Shown piece by piece: positions 1 through 11,989 of a stretch of 64,000 bases of DNA. Each line of letters begins with the position of its first letter. Position 1 is the stretch's first letter. The position numbers and the translations under genes were made by a program. The DNA lies in the NCBI GenBank assembly GCA_018389105.1, contig JACATO010001117.1:861635-925634 (forward strand), written 5' to 3'. The notes beneath the pieces are model-generated. The model was given only the letters and a program-made list of their open reading frames with translations. It made no database searches and was not told the DNA's origin. The DNA comes from Nautilus pompilius. Its lineage: Eukaryota; Mollusca; Cephalopoda; Nautilida; Nautilidae.

Positions 1-1477
1 CACGGGGCCCCCAGTTCAAAGAATCCCACCCCCACCAAACATAAACCTTGGAATGCAAACACTGACGGCTACAGTATTAGTACGGTTATGGTTACTGCTA
101 AGTGTTGAAAAATTTACGCCTCTGGTCCTAATGGCTAATGTACATCGGCGAGACGTTTGTCACCAGGGTTCCCTCAGCTCGTTAATTCTTGGCTCAAGAC
201 TCCGGCAGTTCTATTCTAGGCTGGCTGAGGAGTAGGGAAGGGAGAATTTAGTAAACCGTGATAGTACGGGGGTTATGCCCTCTCCGTGGGTGGTACACGA
301 GGGAAGAGCTGAATAGAGCGTTCATTGACCCTTCTGGAAGGTGAGGTGGATACAAGGCTCAGTGACGACTCTAGGAATGATTATCGATACATTCACGAAA
401 TGCGACAACTCCCTGACCATCACTCAGAATATAAAGATATTTAATACAACTCCTCTTGCTCGTTAATGTATGTCTTTTAAATAACTATGAAAATAGTAAA
501 TCAAACTAGTACCGTAGTAAACTCAACCACCACGAAGGTATTCGGCTTTAATGACTGACAAGAGACCAGCTCGATTTGGCATTTGCTATTTTTTAAAATA
601 TTTAATCGCTGATAAGTATCACGTAAAGAGAGCGATCTGGTTCTTTATGTCAGCCATTATAGATGAAGTAAAGATAACTTTTCATCTAACGCATGCGCGT
701 AGTTAAAATGACCTGAAGCGCATGCGTCGCAGGTTCTTCACTCACGTGTTACTGATGAGGTCAATAACGTTCACTTCTGGAACAGCTGATTGCACTAGAC
801 GAATAATGTGATCTTGGTTACTGCCCAACAAGACGGGTTTACCAATTTCTCTTTTGAATGTAATATGTAACCGACATATTGGAAGAACACGTGATTTTAA
901 CTGGGAGGACAGTACACGCAACCTAGCGACTAATTACGCATACAAGGAAATTAATTTTCACCTATTTACTCGCTTTAATAAATCATTCTTTTAACAATGC
1001 TACCAGCTCGAATCTACCCTCTAAGTCTAACCCCACCCAATCTCCTATTGTACAGCATTTATTTATCACGCAATAACTGTATCTCATGATCATTTCTAGT
1101 TATGTTATAAAAATTAACGACGGCTTGTTTTATAAAGTCTGATTCATCCCTGAATAACAGCACTGATTGCCGAGCGCTGACAATCTTAGAAACTATGTGA
1201 CTTAATCTGTCTTCCCTGGTTCTAATCAATCTTTTATGAAATAAAATTGGTGCAACGGACTTCTTTTTCAAGCTTTTATTTACTCACCAATTTATTTAAT
1301 TCTGTTAAACGTTTTGACAACAAACGCCCGTGAGGACGTTCGTACATTGCCAGCGGGAAAAGCCAAGCTAGTGAAACAGTATGTCCTTAAAACATGCGAC
1401 CTTGTTTCTTCACCACAATTAGAGTGGAAGCGAAAGGATTTATAACTTAAGTTGGTCGAGTTTGGGTACACTGGTCG
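1..1477. other. unassigned AT-rich sequence
   Basis: I see no gene, transposon or long repeat here. The short open frames (for example 53-235 plus and 1059-1271 minus) show no codon bias or family resemblance. The only structure noted is the perfect inverted pair of NRF1-type decamers at 689-698 and 718-727, listed separately. Confidence 0.6.
689..727. promoter_or_regulatory. inverted pair of NRF1-like motifs
   Basis: The decamer ACGCATGCGC at 689-698 is followed 19 bases later by its exact reverse complement GCGCATGCGT at 718-727. Both match the core of the NRF1 consensus, a palindrome typical of CpG-type promoters in animals. A CCAT core (cagccattat) of the YY1 type lies about 40 bases upstream. 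No first exon is visible nearby, so promoter function is inference. Confidence 0.3.
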
Positions 1478-1651
1478 TCATCTCTCTCTCTCTTCATCTC
1501 TCTCTCTTCATCGTCTCTCTCTCTCCTCTCTCTCTCTCTCTCTTCATCTCTCTCTCTCTCCTCTTCATCTCTCTCTCTATATATACTAACGTCATCTCTC
1601 TCTCTCTCTTCATCTCTCTCTCTCCATCTCTCTCTATATATACTAACGTCA

Positions 1652-1683
<32 letters not shown>

Positions 1684-1762
1684 TCATCGTTCTCTCTCTT
1701 CATCTCTCTCTCTTTCTCTTCATCTCTCTCTCTCTCTCATTTCTCTCTCTTCATCGTTCTCT

Positions 1763-1802
<40 letters not shown>

Positions 1803-2218
1803 ATCTCTCTCTCTCTTCTCTTCATCTCTCTCTCTCTCTCTCATTTCTCTCTCTTCATCGTTCTCTCTCTCCATCTCTCTCTATATATATACTAACGTCC
1901 TCTCTCTCTCTCTCTGCATCTCTCTCTCTTCATCGTTCTCTCTCTCATCTCTCTCTCTCTCTTTCTCTTCATCTCTCTCTCTCTCTCATTTCTCTCTCTT
2001 CATCGTTCTCTCTCTCCATCTCTCTCTCTATATATATACTAACGTCCTCTCTCTCTCTCTCTCTCTGCATCTCTCTCTCTTCATCGTTCTCTCTCTTCAT
2101 CTCTCTCTCTCTTTCTCTTCATCTCTCTCTCTCTCTCATTTCTCTCTCTTCATCGTTCTCTCTCTCCATCTCTCTCTATATATATACTAACGTCCTCTCT
2201 CTCTCTCTCTCTCTCTCT
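1478..2218. repeat. CT-rich satellite with TATATACTAACGTC inserts
   Basis: About 740 bases of almost pure pyrimidine, mostly CT repeats with interspersed TTCATC and TTTCTC. Five copies of a tatatactaacgtc insert lie near 1578, 1634, 1890, 2035 and 2182. The last three are spaced about 145-149 bases and the intervening text is nearly the same, which indicates a higher-order repeat. The insert is one base from the tatatactgacgtc unit of the satellites at 10.46, 22.9 and 36.6 kb. The long stop-free Leu/Ser-rich reading across it is a low-complexity artefact, not a gene. Confidence 0.9.
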
Positions 2219-4466
2219 CCCTTCCAACTTATATGTAAATCTGTACAGACGCGACGCAACAACCCAATGAGAATGGCTGTCGTTTGGAATATTAATTAAA
2301 CCCTAATAAAGCTGATCTGTTTGCAGTGAAGAAAGAGTAACCTTTACATCATCATTAATGACTTTTGTAAAGAACCAAAACAAACAACATCTTTAATGTT
2401 CCTGTTATCTTTCATATTTTAACGCCATGTAAGTAGCGCGCTAATCTGACCCGTTGATTTTCCATGTCAGCAGTCAAAGATGGATTTTCTTCCGGTGGCG
2501 CTAACAGTTCAGTCCTGTATTTTGCAGACTTTCTATTAAAGGAAACGGAAACTTTCTTGTTTCTTTCTTGCGTCCTGCCCTGCCTCTGACCGAGTGTTGT
2601 TTCCAGCGTTCTTCGTGGTTCCGAAGTGAAAAAAAAAATTAAAAGAGAGAAGCGCCAAACCTGCCTTAGAAATGGCAAGAACCCCCCCAATACATTTATT
2701 ACAGCATCTTGGTCGCTTTCCAATTAAGCGAAAAGATTCCGAACAGGGGAAAAAACCCGCCCTTCGAAAGCTTTTCCGGTGAGAAGAAAGCCATGGACAA
2801 GCGGTATCGTCGAGTCCGAGTCCTCCGCTCGTGCCACGACCAGTCTGAGAGCCTTTCTCCCGTAGCCATTCCTCTGCTTCCGACGTTTATGCTACACTTC
2901 TGACAGCGGCTCCGCTCCTTCCATGCGAATTATTCACTAATAAAGCCGCTGCCGTCTGGGTGGCGTGGCGAGATGGCCCCGGCTGGTTTCACCCTCGCGA
3001 AGCGAGAGACCGGTGGTTTTATTGGGGCAGCGGCCGTCTGCACTCGACCCCCGCCGTACGCCACCGCAAATCAACCGAAACAAAGCTGTCAAAACCCCAT
3101 CTAGGATCAGGCAGCAGCGAAGATTTTCAAGTTCGCCTTCGATCCGATCGGCATCGCACACACGAGTTAAATTAAGCAGAGAGAAGCTGTCGTCTCTACT
3201 CCGGTACCGACGACCTTATATATATACTTTTCCAGCCAGGGTTCGATCTCGTCTAAAATGGCCCGTTTACTGTGTGAGCGAGGAGAGATATCGAGGCTTA
3301 CAGGCTCAGATGTCCCGCTCTGTTAAACTGAATATCCGATTATTTTTCAATAAGATGGATTAACGTAAATATCCAGGGAATTACCAAAAAAAACACCCCC
3401 CCACACATACACACACAAAAAACATAGCATAATATGGACCCCACGCCCCAGCTATTAAATAGTTTTATCTATCTTAAACTAAACAATTTTTTTTTTCTGA
3501 TAACTTCCCTCTACCATTAATTTCGAGGTGAATTTACACTAAGTTCAAACTGCGAAGAATTTGCAATCATCTGATGACCGACACCACAGTTCCCCTATTA
3601 GAGAGACCACTAACAACTTCGTGGCAACACGACCATAGTAATGACGTTTGGCCCCGCGTCATAGCTGTGCAAAACTGGGCGCTTGTCTTGGCGTTTGTAC
3701 TGTTCACGGCGTCACCACTTTTAGCAAAAATTGCATAAAAATAAACGATCGCTGCATCGGAAGTGAAAGCAGAAAGAGGGAAAAAAACAAACAATAGTTA
3801 TGTTATTTCTTATATACATCGCGAAGTTTGCGATCATCAATTTCTCGCAATGAAACCAAACCGTAGATAGCGGTGCCATGTCACGATCCCATGGACTCTG
3901 GGACTTCAGTTATCTGTGCAGGAGAACACGTCGACTGACTGATTTGGATTTCAATGTTTAAAGACGGTTTTCTCTGCAGGTTATTCAAGCATTTCCGCCT
4001 GGAATAAGAAACGTCTCGGTTAAACAGCGCGTTTCAGGTGAGAGCTGATCAACCGTGAAATTTTTGTCGATGTTTGTTTACCCCCAAAAGAAACATCAAA
4101 TTTTTTTTTTTTTTACCATAAATGAAGACTGACGCCCCAAAAGTGCAGACTTGCAACGTTTTCGCTTATATTAGTAGAATTCTGCTGGTGGCCGGTTTAT
4201 CAAAGGGATTCGCAGGGGAAAGAAGAGAGAAGGTGAGTGACTTCCCTTCATAATTATAGAAAATGAAAAATTAAAGAGTATATTCGCTTTATCGTTCGTT
4301 CGTTTCCAGTTGTTTTCATTAATCCCCCGGATTATTCTTCCTCGCTTTCTGTTTGGTTAGCGTTTACTGACAAATGTACGCGGCGGTGATTAAGGACTTG
4401 TGTCTGTTCCTATAACCTATGAAATTATCATCAGTAATGATTTATGTTCTTAATAAAGATACGTGT
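2219..4466. other. unassigned sequence
   Basis: No recognisable gene or element. A 132-codon plus-strand open frame at 2965-3363 overlaps other open frames on both strands in a locally GC-richer stretch. It is rich in Arg and Ser and shows no domain, so I do not call it. Short A, T and CA runs occur near 3388-3420, 3487 and 4100. Confidence 0.5.
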
Positions 4467-4650
4467 AGGCGGCGCGGTAGTCCAGTGGTTAGGTTACCGA
4501 ACTGCCTGGGTGAAGGGCACAAGGCCGAGATTGGTTCGATTTGGAATATCTCTTTAGCATGGTTTCTTCTCTCCCAGCGGGCCACGTGTGTTTATTTATG
4601 GTTCTCCGATTTTATCCCACGTCTGAAATTGGAAGCTTGTAGTGTGAACG
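4467..4650 (+). mobile_element. tRNA-derived SINE with V-domain-like body
   Basis: The head has a pol III A box in the text tagtccagtggttagg (about 4477-4493) and a B box in ttggttcgatttgg (4531-4544), as in tRNA-derived SINEs. The following stretch (about 4557-4620: ggtttcttctctcccagc, ggccacgtgtgttt, ggttctccgatttt) resembles the conserved central domain of V-SINEs. Related copies with the same order of blocks lie on the minus strand near 14.6 and 57.2 kb. The 3' boundary and target-site duplication are not resolved. The 112-codon open frame running through it is not a gene. Confidence 0.7.
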
Positions 4651-5410
4651 TTTGCTGCGGTAGGTATACGACTGATTCTGTCTTCCTCCGCTGGTTCGAA
4701 GAAAGAAGGAACAAGGTTAAACGTACCGTTGAAAAACAGATACACGTTAATAGTTAATAACTTTGGAGAAAAACCTTTAAAATACGACTACGAATAAAAG
4801 ATCTGAAATATATTCTTCAAATTCCCTCTTAGCCATATTAATTTTATCTTTAAACGAATTTCTATGGAGAACTAAAAGATCATCTTTACGCGGCATTGTT
4901 TGTCCTTCGTCTTTAATGTTCCGTAAATGCCAAGTAAAGGTGATCATTTGGTCTTATTCAACAACCCTTAAAGACGAAATAAGGATTACTTCTCGACTAG
5001 TTATTGTCCTCTTTTGTTACCAGTATCTTAGTCTATAATCTTCCTTAGTGCTTTTATAAAATCCGATATTCCCTTCAACCATTGTGGAAGCTTGGATGTT
5101 TGTCTTTTTTAGAAAAAAAATACAGAAATGGCGATGGAATGAGGATTTGAACCTAGTCTGCGACGTATGATTTTTTTTGCAGTGGGCATCATATCTTTGT
5201 CTTCTGAAATAGCGAGATCAGCGCATAAGAACTGCAGTTCCATCTGTCACGCGAGACGTCAATGTAAATTGCAAAATAGTCCGCCAATGTACGGTGGCAG
5301 CCAAAATCACCGGATCGCCTCGTTTTCAAGTGTTCGTAAGTGTAATACAAGACAGAAATGCCCCCTGGCGAAGAATTTCTTGGATATTCATGGTGCTTCT
5401 GTAGTAAACG
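4651..5410. other. unassigned sequence
   Basis: No gene seen. The text ggatttgaacct near 5145 resembles a reversed pol III B box, so part of this may be an old SINE joined to the repeat starting at 5411. Confidence 0.4.
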
Positions 5411-5500
5411 TAAAATTTATTTGCTTCCAAATTTATTAAATAAAATGTCTCCAATATAAAACGCATTTATTTGATAACAACCCTCTGGATGTGTGGCTAT
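5411..5500. repeat. dispersed repeat, copy A
   Basis: The segment containing cttccaaatttattaaata, atgtctcca, gcatttatttgat and a ctctg-atg stretch is repeated in the same order near 7558-7650. Similarity is clear across about 90 bases with small indels, so both are copies of an interspersed element, probably a SINE or LINE 3' end. Neither copy codes for anything recognisable. Confidence 0.6.
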
Positions 5501-5791
5501 AGGACAGCAAACCTTTAAAAGTGCACACTTAGTAATACTATTTTAAATAATAATAAAAAAAAATACAAACGATAAACCACAAAGAAGACAACTGCTTCAT
5601 CAACACGGCATTAGACATGGGAATAACTACACTTTACCAATACAAATTCAGGATTATTTTGCATAATTTTGGCCACCACTGTAATCTACGCCCTAGAATG
5701 GAAATTACTCAGCAACAGACAAAAGAAAGATCAAATCCTTGTTTAGGTGCACAATTTTAAAAAAAAACAACGTACTGAGCAGACAACAAGA

Positions 5792-5795
<4 letters not shown>

Positions 5796-5874
<79 letters not shown>
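5796..5874. repeat. (ATT)n microsatellite
   Basis: Uninterrupted trinucleotide repeat of about 26 units. It yields long Ile runs on both strands in open-frame searches; these are artefacts. Confidence 0.97.
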
Positions 5875-5875
<1 letters not shown>

Positions 5876-7430
5876 GCACGTTTAGATTTTGCACCCTTTG
5901 ACTGCCGTGGAGTTCTAAGTTCAATGCAGGCATTCATATTCTGGAATTGAATTTATTGGTCTAAGCGTCAAGGTCCAGACCCGAGAAGCCATTGCCACAA
6001 AGAATTGTTTGCTGAAGCACCTGACTGACCTCAGCAATGTAAGGAGATTCCGGTCGCAGAAAGAAACAGATAGCGCACGCACTCTTGAGCTCTCAACGTC
6101 CCCAAAATAATCCTCGCCAGTGTAGATAGGATAAGGTTAACACAGTCGCTGCTTGATGATGCAATTAGTCAAATTGCTTAATTGTGTTTTTTTTCTGTAA
6201 ACGTTCACTTCATTTTAAACTGATATTTTACTATTTTATTAGACCGGACGATACAGACGGCATAAGAGATGTCTGCTTCATAAGATCTGCCATCGGCTAT
6301 TTACGTGAGAGGTCGTAACTGCGGCATCCTTAAATGATGATTTTAATCATTCTGTAATTTATCACGCACCAGCAGCGATTCTTGCGCATTCGAAACCGAA
6401 TAATCCATCGCTTTGTTATTATATAATATAACAGTTTTGGCTAAGGTTTGGACTGAAATCGGTAAAGGATATTGTTCGTAAAATAGTCAAAAAACTAGAA
6501 CATCAGGTGGGATAACGCCCCCGCCCAGCCCCCAAATTAAGAATGGTTTATTCCATATACAGGAGAAGAATAGCTCTTCAGTTTTTGCTACCTTCAGCCT
6601 AATCACAGTAATTCTAGTGCCCGACGTTAGGCTTTTAAGAACGAGAAGAAAGGGGATTAAGACTTTCTTGGACTGATTCGCATAAACACTGGTGTGAATA
6701 AATGGTGATGGGGTCGTGACGGTTACAGATGAAACCGCTTTCACTTCAGTAAAAAAAAAAAAAGAAGAAATCTATTTACTTTCATTATCATTTTTCTTGC
6801 TGAAGAATAAGAAGAGAGAGAGGGAGAGAGAAAGAGAAAAAAAACCTGTCCCATCTCAGCCAACATAGATGGAGAATCTTATGCCGTTAAATCATCGAGC
6901 AGGATTTAAAATCACTTAACTGGTGGAAGACTACTCTCAATCTCTCTGCCGAAGCTTTTAGTCTAATTTTGCTATATCTTCTCGCAACCCCGTTGTCAAT
7001 AGAAACAGGAGGTTTGTTTGTTTCCTTTTGGACATCTGCATTGTCGCCGCAGTGTGTTTTAAACGTAATTCCCAGCTTAAGAGAAGATTCGAAGTGCATG
7101 TATCTTAAAAGTTAGAACAGATCGTTTGTGTGTTTTTTGTTGTTGTTATTTTCTTTTAGTGATGTTACCTTTAGAAGATGGAGACAGTAATGTCTGGAAG
7201 AGCAGAGTTAACCCCCCACCTGCTTTATTTTGCAACCGGAAAAAAAACAAAAAAAACACGAAAAGAAATAGTGTTCCGACTCGGCTCTGGCTACTTCGAC
7301 AAGGTCTATAGATAAACACATCCCAGGTAAATTACCTGTCGATTTTTTGACCAGCAGTCCCCGGTGCAGAGGGAGTAGACCATTATCTGATCGTTAAGAG
7401 ACAGTCGTAACAAGTGGCACACGAGGAAAG
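5875..7430. other. unassigned sequence
   Basis: No gene or element recognised. A purine-rich gagaga stretch lies near 6810-6845. Short open frames at 6487-6744 and 6887-7099 (minus) lack codon bias and domains. Confidence 0.5.
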
Positions 7431-7650
7431 CGCACGATCACCTGAGGATTCCGCGGTGGCAGGGGTTCGATTACAGAAACAAGAAAATAAAACAGCAGCT
7501 CGAGAACTTCCGGCGCCAGAGCTGTTACTGAATAATTTCATAAAACTGATTTTGTAAACTGTGGAATTTTATTTGTTTCCAAATTTATTAAATAAATGTC
7601 TCCAAGACAGCCTAATGCATTTATTTGATGGCAATCTCTCTCTGCATGCA
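7430..7650 (+). repeat. dispersed repeat, copy B, with B-box-like upstream text
   Basis: Bases 7558-7650 repeat the motif order of the copy at 5411-5500. About 100 bases upstream, ggcaggggttcgattacag (7453-7471) resembles a pol III B box, which suggests the element is a tRNA-derived SINE, though no convincing A box was found. Boundaries are tentative. Confidence 0.45.
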
Positions 7651-9059
7651 GTTACGGAGACGATATAATTAAATCTTACGCTAATGAATTAACAATAGCG
7701 TATGGCTTGTAGTTGATATCGTTTTACATTTCTGTTTCAATTCCTTTTCTTATAAATAACAACAAAAAACCCATTTTTCTGAAAGAGATTACAATAATAA
7801 ACAAACAAAAAAAAAAATTTTTTTTTTACTGCTTTTCTTGTAGGGAGAACCTGGTGGCGCCTGCTAAGTTTTCGGTATTCAGGAAGGCTAATTAATATTT
7901 AGACGCTTTGATGAAGCAGTGGTACGTCTGTTGACCATTAGACCGTGTGTATGTGTGTGGAGAAGAGCCGCTTTCCAATAAAGGCTTTAGTGGAATTGAT
8001 ACAGCTTTTACAAGATAACAAATACCGATTATACACCATTTATAAAGAAAAATTCCACAAAAATCCAGTTGTGTTTGAGTTTTTCCTTTTATTTTCTTCT
8101 TTCGGAGGGTGGGGCAGAAAGATGCAATTAACTGATTCCGGAATCTAAGATTTGGAAATAATTATCAATACAAATTCTACACGAGAAATGTAATGTAATT
8201 TTGGAACTTAACTCATCCAACAGGAAACCAGGAGTAATTAGACGGACCTTTAAAAAAAAAAATGTACTCAAGGATATCGCGGTACAGCTGCTGAAGAAGA
8301 CGACACGATGAAGATGCAAGACCGGGAGGAACAGCTTTCAATTACTGGAATAACCGCCCTAATCCTAGTTTTGTAAATGCTTAATTTCTCGAAGAATCCT
8401 TCTCGGGTTCATCACGTTCAGAATGACCACAGACACTAAATGTATACAGTTTAGTTGGTAGACTTTTGAAAGAAGATCTGATGAAAGGTTTTAAAATTAA
8501 TGAATGTCTTGAATGCGTAGACAAATGTTTTTCAGTCACCAACAATTACACATACCAGAGCAGGAAGACAGAACTGTAAGCCGTTTACGAGATGTTATAC
8601 CAGGAAATGGTTCTTTCATTAGAGCAAACAAACAAAAACAACAACAAATGTCCTTTCTCGCCGCGATTACTTTTTCCGTTACAGTTCACCGTTTATATTT
8701 TAAATTTCTTTCTCACTTTGAGTATGAAGTTTGAAAAATGAAGTCTACACCTCAAGCCAAAAGTTTGCAGCCGAAAGAAATGCATTATTCAGAAGAAATA
8801 AATTCAAATTATAGGAATTGTGTAAGTTAACCTGCCGTATGTGGCAGCCATTCAGCGCTAAAGTTACAGCGGACACATCTCGGTTATTTACTTCTTATAT
8901 TTCGTCTCTTTCTTTTATTAGTTTTTTTTAAAAAAAAAAACATTTTAAATTAATGGAATAAAAGACAAAATAGCATTTAATCGTTTTTTTCACTTAAAAG
9001 AGGAGAAAAAAAACATATAGTAAAAGGTATAGACAGACGTAAACCATAGAGACTTCGAA
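7651..9059. other. unassigned AT-rich sequence
   Basis: No gene or element recognised. Several A and T homopolymers occur (7807-7826, 8251-8260, 8926-8941). Confidence 0.5.
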
Positions 9060-9395
9060 TTTACTTCGATATACTTTAGTATACAAAAGAATTTAAAATT
9101 AGTATAAAACATTTGAGTACAGACGTAAACTTGGAAATTTCACAAACCCAGTCCTGACTTTCGATTTTGCCTAAATACTTCTCACAGCATGAGCTAGGAA
9201 GGGGGAGCGAGGGGTTGCTCGGGTACATTGGGAGTGTTTGATTGATGGTCAAGGAGCAAGCCAAAAATCCATTACATGTATTGGAATACTCCACCAGGAC
9301 TTTAACGAGAAGCATGCCGGTGAGACACGCCAAACCGAGCCGGTCCAGACTGGGATTCGAACTCGCGTTTTCAACCATGGCCGTGCAATAACTTA
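9060..9395 (-). mobile_element. probable tRNA-derived SINE remnant
   Basis: On the minus strand, gagttcgaatcccagtc (complement of about 9349-9365) is a good B box. The same 17-base text recurs on the minus strand near 14700 in another SINE-like copy. Upstream, gcacggccatggttg is a weak A-box-like stretch. The 100-codon minus-strand open frame across this region is incidental. Confidence 0.4.
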
Positions 9396-10459
9396 AATTT
9401 CGAATAAATCGAACTTCTCAAAATAACTGATAAAAATATTTCAATTTTTCTTCCCCCACCCCCCCCGTAATTTTCAACTTTATAGAAAAAATGTTTTTCC
9501 TGCGTTAATCTTCTTCTCCTTTACCATCTTTATTTTCTTATTTCCGTTATTAAAGAAAAAAAAAAAAACTGGCTGAGTGGGTTTGTCCACATTCTGACGT
9601 TTCCCTTTTCACTCTCGCGTGTACATCTCGCGCGGACGCTCTCCGGTGCGAATGTTATGATACGGATTAACCAAATCTCTCCATCTTTATTTACAGTGAA
9701 CTTCATCAGGAAAAAAAAAAAGAAGACTTAGTAGACAAATTTCGTTTTAAGCACCGCCATCGAAGCATTTTCTTCATGCTCAATAGACGTGTTATTTTTT
9801 CTTTTCTGCTTAATGTTTAAAAATCGTTCTTTTACTTTGCCTTACCCCACCCCACCCCACCCCGCCCCTCGGGGTAGTTTACGGCTACATTAAAGAAAAC
9901 ATCTACATACGTATGTCCGTAGCCCTGTTTTACGGCTTTCGGCGTGAAATTAGCTCGGCTTCATAGGGAAACTCCAGTCGATATGATTTCGGGATAATGC
10001 CGGTCCGCTTAGTCGTATTTACGACGACGCCAAACATAAAACAACGAGGAAAAGCTCTCCTCGCAATTTAGTCCGCCACCAGATGGGGCATAAAAGACCA
10101 AGATGGTTCGGGATGTAACGGCACGTATCTGCTCTCGTTAAAAACGATTATCTGCCACAAGTCACTCGCGATTAAATCTCTCGGGAGCCGGCCTCGTTCG
10201 CGTGTTTCGTACCGCGGAAGAAAATTGGGACCATAAACTCTGTACTTTTCCTATTAGACAGCTTATATATAGCGTTCGCTTTTTCTGGATCCGCGCAATT
10301 CCAACACCCTGCCGCCGTGATCTTGTTGACCCCCTGTTCTCATCGATCACTTATTTGTATTCTGTCTTCCCCTTTACGGCCATATCGTCGACTCGGTCTT
10401 CATGGCAGCTTTTTATCTCTGACCTTATGTTTCATTTATCCCCACCTCCTACCCCACAG
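9396..10459. other. unassigned sequence with one C-rich quadruplex-type motif
   Basis: No gene seen. Five C4 runs separated by single bases lie at 9845-9868; the complementary strand fits a G-quadruplex pattern. A 120-codon open frame (10202-10564) runs into the satellite at 10460 and has no supporting signature. Confidence 0.5.
9845..9868 (-). other. G-quadruplex-type motif
   Basis: Five runs of four C separated by A, A, A and G. The minus strand therefore carries GGGG runs with one-base loops, a canonical strong G-quadruplex pattern; the plus strand could form an i-motif. No promoter is recognised next to it. Confidence 0.7.
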
Positions 10460-10552
10460 AGAGATATGACGTCAGTATATATAGAGAGATGGAGACAGAG
10501 AGATATGACGTCAGTATATATAGAGAGATGGAGAGAGAGAAAGAGAGAGATT
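10460..10552 (-). repeat. short TGACGTCA satellite, two units
   Basis: Two 39-base units contain gatatgacgtcagtatata followed by gagagatggag. This is the reverse complement of the unit in the large 36.6-kb array. Perfect TGACGTCA octamers sit at 10467-10474 and 10506-10513. It appears to be a small, oppositely oriented member of the same satellite family. Confidence 0.85.
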
Positions 10553-11730
10553 CGTTTACCTTAAGAAAAAGAAATATGATACATTTACAAAGTAAATAAA
10601 TAAAGCTTTATATAAACCTATAATTCAATAAATCAATTTTGCTGCCTTAGCCATAATTTTATATAAAACTGTTAAGAAAATAATGACTTCCCAGGGATAT
10701 TCTGAATATTCGAGGAAATTAAAAGATGTTCTCTGCAAAAGAATTTTCCGTCAAAAACACCCTTGGAGCCTCATTTGAGTCAAGTAAATGACGCCAACCA
10801 ACCACCGCCAGTCTATACAGAAGTGCGGGTAGGTAGCAAGTTATCTTCCCGTCTCGGATGGGATGTTCCTCGACACCAGGTTGCATCACCTAGGGTTTAG
10901 TTGTACAAAAAGCAGCTCCTATAAACAAACTATGCATCCAGCTTTTCGCATTAAATATGTGAACGGCCATTCTCGATTACCAGTGGTGGAAGGTCAGAGT
11001 AAGGTAAGTAATGGAAATCATACCAGCTAAATAATTCTATTCGAGTGCATGAGAACGTCCTACACAATAGGAAGTCTAAAAAAATCCTAACTTGATATTA
11101 AAGATGAATTTTCCTTAAGCCAGTACTTCATCTAAGTTACTCATCTTTCATCCAAAAGAAATGAGTTCGAATCCAACTAATACTCCAACACATTTCTCAA
11201 TTAACAGAAGCATTTTTATCATTTTATTCGTGATATTTAGTCTTTAAAAAAACAGAAAGAAACTGCAGAATTTTCATTAACTATAATTTATTACTATGGT
11301 CAACTATCGGAGATTCAACCCACTGACTTACATAGAACGAAAGACATCTGAGATCTTTAGCAGGTAAATGTTTTTTTTCATAGATTTTTTTATTTTTCCA
11401 AAAATGTGGAGTGATGAATAATTCATTGGTACAGAAATCAACTAAAAATCCAATAAAATATAGGAAAGTTATTTCGTTAGTAAAGCTGTTTAGTGTATTA
11501 AACTGAACATGAACGTATTCCGACATAGATCAATGAAATCCAAATATTCTTTTACCGATGGCTATAATCAGAGTTACGCCGAGCCAGGTAAATCGATAAT
11601 GGAGATATAAGACACTTTGGTTTTGTTTTTATTTTAAAGCGGTTATAATGCAGTAAAGTCATTTATTGGGCACGCCCAACGTATTCTTAAGAGTATCTCA
11701 CAACAACGAGCCAGAAGGAGACTTACCATC
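10553..11730. other. unassigned AT-rich sequence
   Basis: No gene or element recognised. The 81-codon minus-strand frame at 11281-11526 has no domain, codon bias or splice context. Confidence 0.5.
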
Positions 11731-11910
11731 ACCGGGGACATTTGTAACAAAATTTAGAAGTTGGTTCATAACTCAAAAATTTTATGTGACTGGTGTAAAC
11801 AAATGTCTGTTAAAAGATGAAACAACATGTCGTTTACACATTCCAAAACAATTTAAACCCATATAGTTTATACTTTATGTATAATTGTCATCTCAACACA
11901 CTATGTCCCA

Positions 11911-11948
11911 TGTTACATTTGACCCCATATAGTGGGTCATTTGTAACA
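11911..11948. repeat. pogo subterminal inverted repeat, left side
   Basis: tgttacatttgacccc at 11911-11926 faces gggtcatttgtaaca at 11934-11948, an imperfect palindrome with two arm mismatches and a seven-base centre. A further diverged unit (gggacatttgtaaca) lies at 11735-11749. These match the units on the other side of the transposase and are probable transposase binding sites. Confidence 0.7.
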
Positions 11949-11989
11949 CAATTGTCAATGGGGCTATTTGATTGGAAATCAATGGGTTT

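Noticed and set aside
1462..2190. 242-codon open frame rich in Leu and Ser
   Set aside because: It is a direct reading of the CT satellite; any frame of such DNA stays open.
4467..4545. Functional tRNA gene
   Set aside because: A and B boxes are present, but no cloverleaf can be closed and the SINE body follows directly.
4419..4757. 112-codon plus-strand frame
   Set aside because: It lies across the tRNA-derived SINE and has no independent support.
5743..5950. Open frames on both strands with long Ile runs
   Set aside because: They are translations of the (ATT)n microsatellite.
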